Shown piece by piece: positions 27,893-36,945 of a stretch of DNA of 64,000 nucleotides. Source of the DNA: Oceanicaulis sp052055585 (GTDB lineage: Bacteria; Pseudomonadota; Alphaproteobacteria; Caulobacterales; Maricaulaceae); contig NZ_CP170485.1 of assembly GCF_052055585.1 (NCBI RefSeq), positions 62,001 to 126,000 on the forward strand, in the 5' to 3' direction. Position numbers and translations under genes: made by a program. Below the pieces are notes generated by a model, which was not told the DNA's origin, searched no databases, and was given only the letters and a program-made list of their open reading frames with translations. The number at the start of each line of letters is the position of its first letter. Position 1 is the stretch's first letter.

Positions 27893-30883
27893 ATGGCTGA
27901 CGAACGCTCCCCCCAAAATCAGACTTTCCTGGACACTTCGTTCCTGTTTGGCGGCAACGCCGTCTATCTTGAGCAAATGGCGGCGAACTACGCTGCGGAT
28001 CCGGCCTCGGTTCCCGCAAGCTGGCGCGCCTTCTTTGAAGAGGTGGGGGACGCCCCTGCCGAGGCCAGCCAATCCGCCAAGGGCCCCTCGTGGAAACGCA
28101 AGGACTGGCCGCGTCCGGCGAATGGCGAGCTGGTGCGCGCGCTTGGTGATATCGAAAGCGCGACCATGGCGCTGCCCGATGCAGTTGCCCAGCACAAGGG
28201 AAAGGCCGCCTCGGCGGAAGACGTGCACAAGGCGGTCAAGGATTCCATCGCCGCGATCATGCTGATCCGCGCCTACCGCATGCGCGGGCACCTGGCGGCC
28301 GATCTTGATCCGCTCAAGCTCACCAGCTTCGGCGAGCAGCCCGAGCTTGCCCCGTCAAGCTACGGCTTCGGGGCCGAGGATCTGGATCGCGAGATTTTCA
28401 TCAACGGCTATCTGGGTCTTGAGACGGCGACTGTTCGCCAGATGCTCGACATCCTCAAGCGCACCTATTGCTCCACCTTCGGCGTGGAATTCCAGCACAT
28501 CTCCAACCCCGAAGAGAAAGCCTGGCTGCAAGAGCGCATCGAGGGTCCGGACAAGGAAATCGCCTTCTCCAAGGAAGGCAAGATCGCCATCCTCAAGAAG
28601 ATCATCGAGACCCAGGCGTTCGAGAACTTCCTGCACAAGCGCTATCCGGGCACCAAGCGCTTCGGCATTGATGGCGGCGAGAGCCTGATCCCGGCGCTGG
28701 AACAGATCATCAAGCGCGGCGGCGCGCTGGGGGTGAAGGACATCATCCTGGGCATGCCGCACCGCGGTCGTCTGAACGTGCTCGCGGCGGTGATGGGCAA
28801 GCCCTATCACGTGATTTTCCATGAATTCCAGGGCGGCGACACGATCGGTCAGATCGATTACGCCTCGGGTGACGTGAAATACCACCTTGGCTCCTCGTCC
28901 GACCGCGAGTTTGACGGTAACAGCGTGCACCTGTCGCTGACCGCCAACCCCTCCCACCTTGAGGCCGTGAACCCGGTGGTGCTGGGCAAGGCCCGCGCCA
29001 AGCAGACCCAGTTCCGTCGTCAGGACGGCGATGAGTCCGATTATGTGGGCAAGGTCCTGCCGCTGCTGCTGCACGGTGATGCGGCCTTCGCCGGTCAGGG
29101 CGTTGTGGCCGAGTGCTTTGGCCTGTCCGGCCTGCGCGGTCACCGAACCGGCGGCGCCATCCACTTTGTGGTCAACAACCAGATCGGCTTCACCACCGAT
29201 CCCAAGGACAGCCGCTCATCGCCCTATCCGTCCGACGTGGCGCTGATGGTGCAGGCGCCGATCTTCCACGTGAATGGGGATGATCCCGAAGCCGTGACCT
29301 TCGCCACGAAAGTCGCTGCGGAATACCGCCAGCGCTTTGGCAAGGACGTGGTCGTGGACATGTTCTGCTACCGTCGTTACGGCCACAATGAAGGCGATGA
29401 TCCGAGCTTCACCCAGCCGATCATGTACAAGACGATCGCCGACCATCCCACGACGCTGGACCAGTATGGCCAGCGCCTGATCAAGGAAGGCGTCACCACC
29501 CAGAAAGAGATCGACGGCTGGGTCGAAGGCTTTGCGCAGTTCCTCGATGACGAGTTCGAAAAGGCCAAATCCTACAGCCCGAACCGCTCTGACTGGCTTG
29601 ATGGCGTCTGGCAGGGTCTGGGCCTGCCCGAAGAGGATGATCGCCGCGGCCAGACGGCTGTCGAAACGAGCGTCCTGAAAGACATCGCCGACAAGATGAC
29701 GACGATTCCCGAGGGTATCGCCGTCCACAAGACCCTGAACCGCGTCATCTCAAACCGCCGCAAGGCCGTGCTGGACGACGAGAACGGCATTGACTGGGCG
29801 ACGGCGGAGCATCTGGCGTTCGGCTCGTTGCTCAAAGAGGGCTTCCCGGTGCGCCTGTCCGGTCAGGACTGCGGCCGCGGCACCTTCTCCCAGCGACATT
29901 CGCATGTGATCGATCAGAACACGGAAGACCGCTACACCCCGCTGAACCATCTGGGCGGTGATCAGGCGCGCTATGAAGTCATCGACTCCATGCTGTCTGA
30001 GGAAGCGGTGCTGGGCTATGAGTACGGCTACACGTTGTCTGCGCCCAACACGCTGGTGATGTGGGAAGCCCAGTTCGGTGACTTCACCAACGGCGCCCAG
30101 GTCATCATCGACCAGTTCATTTCCTCGTCCGAGCGCAAATGGCTGCGGATGTCGGGCCTGGTGATGCTGCTGCCGCACGGCTATGAAGGTCAGGGCCCGG
30201 AGCACTCCTCCGCCCGCCTCGAGCGCTATCTGCAGCAATGCGCCGAAGACAATATGCAGGTCGCCAACTGCTCGACCCCGGCGAACTATTTCCACATCCT
30301 GCGTCGCCAGATCCATCGCGGCTTCCGCAAGCCGCTGATCCTGATGACGCCGAAATCCCTGCTGCGTCACAAGCGTTGCATCAGCCCGCTGGCGGAGTTC
30401 TCCGAAGGCTCCAGCTTCCACCGCGTGCTGTGGGATGATGCGGACATGAAGGTGCGCGAGGGTCGCTCTGACGTGGCCACCGGCCGCGCCGAAATTCCGC
30501 TGACCTCTGACGACAAGATCCGCCGCGTCGTCCTGTGCTCGGGTAAGGTCTATTACGATCTGCTCGAAGCCCGTGAAGAGCGTAAGATCGACGACGTCTA
30601 TCTGCTGCGCGTGGAGCAGTTCTATCCGTTCCCGGCCAAATCGGTGATTGACGAGCTCAAGCGCTTCAAGAACGCCGATGTGGTCTGGTGTCAGGAAGAG
30701 CCCAAGAATATGGGCGCCTGGAGCTTTGTGGAGCCGTATCTGGAATTCTGTCTCGAGAAATCCGATACCAGGAGCGCCCGCGCCCGCTATGCCGGTCGCG
30801 CAGCCTCGGCCTCCACGGCGACGGGCCTTCTGTCCAAGCACCAGGCCCAGCAGGCCGCCCTCATTGACGAAGCCCTCTCGTAA
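27893..30883 (+). CDS. sucA: 2-oxoglutarate dehydrogenase E1 component
   Basis: This 996-aa thiamine-diphosphate enzyme decarboxylates 2-oxoglutarate and passes succinyl to the E2 lipoyl groups. Visible features are the N-terminal FLFGGNAVYLEQM (E2-binding region), ILGMPHRGRLNVLA, the ThDP motif around FHVNGDDPEAV and CYRRYGHNEGDDP, and LLPHGYEGQGPEHSSAR. The start at 27893 (MADERSPQNQTF) gives the standard N-terminus; an in-frame ATG at 27839 would add 18 basic residues. It is co-directional with sucB, 41 bases downstream. Confidence 0.97.
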   Translation: MADERSPQNQTFLDTSFLFGGNAVYLEQMAANYAADPASVPASWRAFFEEVGDAPAEASQSAKGPSWKRKDWPRPANGELVRALGDIESATMALPDAVAQHKGKAASAEDVHKAVKDSIAAIMLIRAYRMRGHLAADLDPLKLTSFGEQPELAPSSYGFGAEDLDREIFINGYLGLETATVRQMLDILKRTYCSTFGVEFQHISNPEEKAWLQERIEGPDKEIAFSKEGKIAILKKIIETQAFENFLHKRYPGTKRFGIDGGESLIPALEQIIKRGGALGVKDIILGMPHRGRLNVLAAVMGKPYHVIFHEFQGGDTIGQIDYASGDVKYHLGSSSDREFDGNSVHLSLTANPSHLEAVNPVVLGKARAKQTQFRRQDGDESDYVGKVLPLLLHGDAAFAGQGVVAECFGLSGLRGHRTGGAIHFVVNNQIGFTTDPKDSRSSPYPSDVALMVQAPIFHVNGDDPEAVTFATKVAAEYRQRFGKDVVVDMFCYRRYGHNEGDDPSFTQPIMYKTIADHPTTLDQYGQRLIKEGVTTQKEIDGWVEGFAQFLDDEFEKAKSYSPNRSDWLDGVWQGLGLPEEDDRRGQTAVETSVLKDIADKMTTIPEGIAVHKTLNRVISNRRKAVLDDENGIDWATAEHLAFGSLLKEGFPVRLSGQDCGRGTFSQRHSHVIDQNTEDRYTPLNHLGGDQARYEVIDSMLSEEAVLGYEYGYTLSAPNTLVMWEAQFGDFTNGAQVIIDQFISSSERKWLRMSGLVMLLPHGYEGQGPEHSSARLERYLQQCAEDNMQVANCSTPANYFHILRRQIHRGFRKPLILMTPKSLLRHKRCISPLAEFSEGSSFHRVLWDDADMKVREGRSDVATGRAEIPLTSDDKIRRVVLCSGKVYYDLLEAREERKIDDVYLLRVEQFYPFPAKSVIDELKRFKNADVVWCQEEPKNMGAWSFVEPYLEFCLEKSDTRSARARYAGRAASASTATGLLSKHQAQQAALIDEALS

Positions 30884-30924
30884 GCCTTCGCCCGCACGAA
30901 GACCTTTCTAGGAAAGAGCCTAAT

Positions 30925-32427
30925 ATGACCGAGATCACCGTCCCCACCCTCGGCGAATCCGTTTCCGAAGCCACTGTCGGCGAATGGCAGGTTTCCGAAG
31001 GCGACGCCGTGAAGAAAGACGACATCCTGGTGGAGCTGGAAACCGACAAGGTGTCGGTGGAAGTGCGCGCCGAGGAAGATGGCGTCATCTCCAAGATCGT
31101 CGCCCAGGAAGGCGACACCGTGGAAATCGGCGCGACCCTGGCGCAAATGGGTGAAGGCGGCGGCGCGTCCGCACCGGCCAAATCCGAAGCCAAGTCCGAG
31201 CCGAAAGCCGAAGCCAAGTCTTCCGGCGGCGGCGAGCTGATCGACGCCAAGGTCCCGGTGATGGGCGAAAGCGTTGCTGAAGGCCAGGTCGGCCAGTGGC
31301 TGGTCAAGCCCGGCGAAGCGGTCGAGCAGGATCAGGCGATCCTCGAGATCGAGACCGACAAGGTGGCCGTGGAAGTGCCGTCCCCGGCGGCGGGCGTTCT
31401 GGAAGAACAGCTTGTGGCCGAGGGCGACACCGTCACCCCCGATCAGGTGATCGCGAAAATCCGCGCGGGCGCGTCTGCGGCTGCTGCGCCCAAATCTGAT
31501 GACGCGCCGAAAGCGGCGGCCTCCTCGTCCTCGTCTTCGGGCGACATGAAAGCCATGCCGTCCGCCAACCGCGTCGCGGCAGAAAACAATCTCGACCTCT
31601 CCAAGGTCGAAGGCACTGGCAAGGATGGCCGCGTCACCAAGGGTGATGCGCTGAAAGCCGTCCAGTCCGGCGGAACCGCTCCGGCGTCGTCTGCGTCCGC
31701 GTCGTCTTCCAAGCCGCGTGAAACCGGCCCGCGCGAAGAGCGCGTGAAGATGACCCGCCTGCGTCAGACCATCGCCCGCCGTCTGAAAGACGCGCAGAAC
31801 ACCGCAGCGATGCTGACCACCTATAACGAAGCGGACATGAGCGCGATCATGGCCCTTCGCAAGGAAATCCAGGACGATTTCGTCGCCAAGCACGGCGTGA
31901 AGCTGGGCTTCATGAGCTTCTTCGTGAAAGCCTGCGTCGCGGCGCTGAAAGACGTTCCGGCGGTCAACGCCGAGATCGACGGCACCGACATCATCTACAA
32001 GAACTATTACGATATGGGCGTGGCGGTCGGCACCGATCGCGGCCTCGTCGTGCCGGTTGTCCGCGATGCGGACGATCTGTCCCTGGCCGGCGTCGAGAAG
32101 TCCATCATGGACCTTGGCAAACGCGCCCGTGACGGCAAGCTCGGCATCGAGGACATGCAGGGCGCGAGCTTCACCATCTCCAATGGCGGCGTCTACGGCT
32201 CGCTTCTGTCTTCGCCGATCCTGAACGCGCCGCAATCGGGCATTCTGGGGATGCACAAGATCCAGGAGCGCCCGGTCGCCATCAATGGCGAAGTGAAGAT
32301 CCGCCCGATGATGTATCTGGCGCTGTCCTACGATCACCGCATCGTGGATGGCAAAGAGGCCGTGACCTTCCTCGTCCGCGTCAAGGAAAGCCTTGAGAAC
32401 CCGCAGCGCCTGCTGCTCGACATCTAG
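30925..32427 (+). CDS. sucB: 2-oxoglutarate dehydrogenase E2 (dihydrolipoamide succinyltransferase) with two lipoyl domains
   Basis: This 500-aa protein has two lipoyl domains, at about 1-77 with lipoyl K42 (ETDKVSVEV) and about 105-181 with K146 (ETDKVAVEV), joined by an Ala/Lys/Ser-rich linker. A peripheral subunit-binding domain follows at about 208-245, then a catalytic domain ending DHRIVDG (H471). Most E2o proteins have one lipoyl domain, so the duplication is unusual. The product transfers succinyl to CoA and forms the core of the complex with SucA and Lpd. It is followed by a strong terminator. Confidence 0.96.
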   Translation: MTEITVPTLGESVSEATVGEWQVSEGDAVKKDDILVELETDKVSVEVRAEEDGVISKIVAQEGDTVEIGATLAQMGEGGGASAPAKSEAKSEPKAEAKSSGGGELIDAKVPVMGESVAEGQVGQWLVKPGEAVEQDQAILEIETDKVAVEVPSPAAGVLEEQLVAEGDTVTPDQVIAKIRAGASAAAAPKSDDAPKAAASSSSSSGDMKAMPSANRVAAENNLDLSKVEGTGKDGRVTKGDALKAVQSGGTAPASSASASSSKPRETGPREERVKMTRLRQTIARRLKDAQNTAAMLTTYNEADMSAIMALRKEIQDDFVAKHGVKLGFMSFFVKACVAALKDVPAVNAEIDGTDIIYKNYYDMGVAVGTDRGLVVPVVRDADDLSLAGVEKSIMDLGKRARDGKLGIEDMQGASFTISNGGVYGSLLSSPILNAPQSGILGMHKIQERPVAINGEVKIRPMMYLALSYDHRIVDGKEAVTFLVRVKESLENPQRLLLDI

Positions 32428-32451
32428 TCGATCTCAAAGCGTCAAACGATC

Positions 32452-32482
32452 AACCCCGGCCCGAAACGGCCGGGGTTTTTCT
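32452..32482 (+). terminator. Rho-independent terminator of sucAB
   Basis: A perfect 10-bp stem (aaccccggcc 32452-32461 with ggccggggtt 32468-32477) is followed by TTTTTCTTT, 25 bases after the sucB stop. Confidence 0.9.
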
Positions 32483-32547
32483 TTGGGCTGGGCGCAGGTC
32501 GGGTTTGGGGGCTAGAATGCGACTATAACCTTGGGGGAGGCAGTCTG

Positions 32548-33003
32548 ATGACAGACGAGATTGAAGCGCCGAGCGAACGGCCGAAAACGCCGGTCTGGTT
32601 CTGGATTGTGGGCGTTGTCGCGCTGATCTGGAACAGCTTCGGGGCCATGGATTACACGCTTACCCAGATGGGCAATGAGGCGTATCTGGCCGCTTTCACC
32701 GAAGAGCAGCTGGCCTTCTATCTGGGATTTCCGCTCTGGTATGAAGCGGTCTGGGCCATCGCGGTCTGGAGCGCGGTGTTGGGCAGCGTCGCCTTGCTGA
32801 TCCGGACGAAATACGCCGCGCCACTCTTTCTGGTATCCATCGCCTCATACATCATAAGCGCCGCCTACCTTTACGGTCTGACCTCAGCCTATGAGCTGAT
32901 GAACGGGATCGGCGGGGTAATTTTCTCGGTCGTGATCTTCCTGAGCCTCGTTGCGTTCTGGTGGGTGGCGGACCGGGGTGTGAAGACGGGGATCCTGCGG
33001 TAA
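32548..33003 (+). CDS. hypothetical four-helix membrane protein
   Basis: This 151-aa protein begins with a soluble TDEIEAPSERPKTP stretch and then has four hydrophobic helices (WFWIVGVVALIWNSF, LWYEAVWAIAVWSAVLGS, PLFLVSIASYIISAAYL, GGVIFSVVIFLSLVAFWWV). No family is recognised with confidence. A strong gggggagg ribosome site precedes the ATG. It is inserted between sucB and lpd but separated from sucB by a terminator, so a link to the dehydrogenase complex is not supported. Confidence 0.75.
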   Translation: MTDEIEAPSERPKTPVWFWIVGVVALIWNSFGAMDYTLTQMGNEAYLAAFTEEQLAFYLGFPLWYEAVWAIAVWSAVLGSVALLIRTKYAAPLFLVSIASYIISAAYLYGLTSAYELMNGIGGVIFSVVIFLSLVAFWWVADRGVKTGILR

Positions 33004-33061
33004 CGGGCTTGAAAGCCTTCGCAACTACACCGACCTGTAAATGCATGGCCGCTCTGCGTCC

Positions 33062-33106
33062 TTAGCCGCATTGACGCGGGCAAGGGCGGGTATAGGGTGC
33101 GGCTAA
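33062..33106 (+). promoter_or_regulatory. candidate lpd promoter bracketed by an inverted repeat
   Basis: TTGACG (33071-33076) and TAGGGT (33093-33098), spacer 16, form a possible promoter. A perfect 9-bp inverted repeat (ttagccgca 33062-33070 and tgcggctaa 33098-33106) brackets it, which looks like an operator or leader stem. Confidence 0.4.
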
Positions 33107-33157
33107 CCCCTCCTTGGCGCGCCGGTGCGGCGCGCGTTTACCGATGACGGTGTACCC

Positions 33158-34561
<1,404 letters not shown>

Positions 34562-34600
34562 GCCGTCCCAGACTTTATCCGGGTGCGTTTGGGACTATGT

Positions 34601-34628
34601 CACGAAAATGTCTGACGACATTTGTGTG
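34601..34628. other. stem-loop between lpd and GNAT gene
   Basis: A 12-bp stem with one mismatch and one wobble pair (34601-34612 and 34617-34628, loop tgac) has no T tail. A second short dyad (gtccca 34565-34570, tgggac 34590-34595) lies just after lpd. They could aid termination or protect the 3' end. Confidence 0.4.
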
Positions 34629-34672
34629 GCGGTGCGCCATAACGCGCCCGGACAGTCTCGGGAGGCTTGTCG

Positions 34673-35242
34673 ATGAATACATCAGCGCAGACAGATGACC
34701 GCACGCCCCTTGAGGTTCAGGGAGCGCGCCTGCGGCTTGTCGCCATTACGTCCGAGCTGGCCCGGCTGCAGGTCGAGGACCGGCCCGCCTTCTTCAAGGC
34801 GCTCGGGGCCGAACGCGAATCAGCCTGGCCGCCCGTGGCCGATGACGAACCCAAACTTGCTGAAAAACTCGAAATCCTCAACCGCGCCCCCGAAGAAGCG
34901 GGCTGGCGCGGCTGGGTGTTCCTGATGGGCTGGACGCCGGATGGGCTCGATCGCGCCGTGGGCGTGGGCGGCTTTCACGGACCGGCTGATCCGGACGGCG
35001 TGGTCGAGATCGGCTACGCCATGCAACCCAGCTTCCGCGAACAGGGTCTCGCCACCGAAGCGGTGGAAGGCCTGGTCGGCTGGGCGTTCAGCCATGTGGA
35101 GGTGCGCAAGGTCTGCGCGCGCACCCTGCCGCATCTGACGGCCTCGATCCGGGTGCTGGAAAAGACCGGTTTCACCTTCATTCGCGAAGAGACAGACGAG
35201 AGCGGGGAAACCGTCCGTCTGTATGAACGCAAACGCGCCTAG
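34673..35242 (+). CDS. GNAT N-acetyltransferase
   Basis: This 189-aa protein has the RimJ/RimL-like plan: LEVQGARLRLVAITSE at the start, IGYAMQPSFREQGLATEAVEG as acetyl-CoA loop, and TASIRVLEKTGFTFIRE at the end. ATG 34673 is preferred over a TTG at 34667 because gggagg lies 7 bases upstream. The substrate is unknown. It converges on xerC and shares the CTAG tetramer at 35239-35242 as both stops. Confidence 0.87.
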   Translation: MNTSAQTDDRTPLEVQGARLRLVAITSELARLQVEDRPAFFKALGAERESAWPPVADDEPKLAEKLEILNRAPEEAGWRGWVFLMGWTPDGLDRAVGVGGFHGPADPDGVVEIGYAMQPSFREQGLATEAVEGLVGWAFSHVEVRKVCARTLPHLTASIRVLEKTGFTFIREETDESGETVRLYERKRA

Positions 35243-36180
35243 CGCTTGCGTGCGCGCGGATGGGTGGCGGCGTGGATCGCCATCAACCGGCTCTGCTCGA
35301 TATCGGCATAGATCTGGGTGGTGCTGAGCGAGGCATGGCCCAGCAAGTCCTGGATCGCCCGCAAATCCCCGCCATGGGCCAGAAGATGGGTCGCAAAGGC
35401 ATGGCGCAAGGCGTGCGGCGTGGCGGTCGAGGGCAGGCCCAGCCGGCTTCTGAGAGTTTGCATCGCGCTTTGCATGGCGCGCGCCTGTAACGGCCCGCCA
35501 CGGCTGGCGCGGAACAAGGGCTCATCGCGTTCGATCTGATAGGGGCAGGCGTCCACATAGGCGCTCACAGCCTGACGCACGGCGGGCAGAACCGGCACGA
35601 TCCGGGTCTTGCCGCCCTTGCCGGTCACACGCAGCACGTCGGGCAGGGGATGGTCGCGCCCTGTCAGGGCCAGCGCTTCTGATATCCGCAAACCGCAGCC
35701 ATAAAGAAGGCTCAGCACCGCCGCATCCCGTGCGCCGATCCAGGGCTCCTTCGCGCCGGATTGAGCTTCTTTCAGCAAGGACTTCGCCGCGCTCTCGCTG
35801 ACTGGGCGCGGCTGGCGGCGTTGGGCCTTGGGCGATTCCACAAGGCCGAGTGCAGGATTGTCGAGCCCCCACCGCCTGCGGCCATAGCTGAAGAAGGTGC
35901 GCGCGGCCGACAGGCCCCGCTGCAGGGTGCGCGGTCCCACGCCATCGCGGCGGCGATCGGCCAGCCAGGCGCGCCAGTCCGCGCTGGACAGGTTTGAGAG
36001 CGATTTCAGCGACAGCCGCCCGCCCAGATGCCCGGTCAGGAATTCAAACAGGCCCGACAGATCCCGGTCATAAGCCTCGACCGTGCGCGGGCTCAGCCGC
36101 CGCTCACCCTCAAGATGGCTCAGGAAAGCCGACAGCGCCTGTTCAGCGCTCAGGGACGGCTCGGCTAGCTGCGCAGCCAT
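35239..36180 (-). CDS. xerC: tyrosine recombinase XerC
   Basis: This 313-aa site-specific recombinase resolves chromosome dimers at dif with XerD. The N-terminal SAM-like domain has FLSHLEGERRLSPRTVEAYDRDL. The catalytic residues are visible as R in GCGLRISEAL, HALRHAFATHLL (H-x-x-R) and GHASLSTTQIY with the nucleophilic Tyr. It is translated with the DUF484 gene, which it overlaps by 16 bases, the frequent xerC-DUF484 pairing in proteobacteria. Confidence 0.94.
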   Translation of the reverse strand: MAAQLAEPSLSAEQALSAFLSHLEGERRLSPRTVEAYDRDLSGLFEFLTGHLGGRLSLKSLSNLSSADWRAWLADRRRDGVGPRTLQRGLSAARTFFSYGRRRWGLDNPALGLVESPKAQRRQPRPVSESAAKSLLKEAQSGAKEPWIGARDAAVLSLLYGCGLRISEALALTGRDHPLPDVLRVTGKGGKTRIVPVLPAVRQAVSAYVDACPYQIERDEPLFRASRGGPLQARAMQSAMQTLRSRLGLPSTATPHALRHAFATHLLAHGGDLRAIQDLLGHASLSTTQIYADIEQSRLMAIHAATHPRARKR

Positions 36181-36830
36181 GGCGCGATCCGGCGTTCAAG
36201 CGCCCGGGCGAGGAAGTGAATGAGGTCCGCGCCCTGATCGGCGGTGAAGGCGCGGGCGTCGCGGCTGGCCAAGCATAGCATGCCCGGATGCCCGCCAATT
36301 TCCATGCGCGCAATGGCTTCAGAGCGCAGATTGGGGCCGAGCGGGCCATAGAGCGCATCCGCGAAGCGACCGTTCACAAGGCCAAGGCGCTCACTGTCAT
36401 CATCCAGCAGCGCATTGGTCAGCTCGGGCGAACAACCCAGAATGGCGCTGGCGTCTTTCAACGGGGAATGACCCTCAAGGAACACCCGCACGGCGTCCAC
36501 GCTCAGCGCCCCGGCGACGCGGCTGGCGAGCTTGTGGTCGAGCGCGGCGAGGTCTTCGGCTTCCAGAATGGCGAGCACGGCGGCATGGGTCTGCGCCTGG
36601 GCGGCCATATTGGCCTTGGCCAGCGCGATCAGCGCATCATTGGTGGCGCGGACCTTGCGCAGGTCCTTTTCGAGCTTTTTCTGTCGGCGTTGGGCGAGGT
36701 CCACCACGCTGCCGCCGCTATCCGCATCGCGCACCAGCGCCATCAGGTCCGGATCCTCGGTGATCACTTCAGGGCGCTCGCGCAACACGGCGCGCAGGGA
36801 TTCAAGGTCCAGCGTTTCCAGGGCGGTCAT
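36165..36830 (-). CDS. DUF484 family protein
   Basis: This 221-aa protein has an N-terminal helical region with a coiled coil (VVDLAQRRQKKLEKDLRKVR at about 40-60) followed by a GAF-like domain, the layout of DUF484. The function is unknown, but genes of this family are commonly found upstream of xerC, as here, where the 3' end overlaps the xerC start by 16 bases. It is divergent from priA with 115 bases between starts. Confidence 0.88.
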   Translation of the reverse strand: MTALETLDLESLRAVLRERPEVITEDPDLMALVRDADSGGSVVDLAQRRQKKLEKDLRKVRATNDALIALAKANMAAQAQTHAAVLAILEAEDLAALDHKLASRVAGALSVDAVRVFLEGHSPLKDASAILGCSPELTNALLDDDSERLGLVNGRFADALYGPLGPNLRSEAIARMEIGGHPGMLCLASRDARAFTADQGADLIHFLARALERRIAPWLRS

Positions 36831-36945
36831 TGATCGAACTCCATGCCAACCTGATCTACCTGCCAGACCCGGCTTGTGAATGCGTTAACCCTGAGTCGTT
36901 CGTCCTGCCCTTTGTTACACTGACGCAGAATCAAACCGCTTCAGG

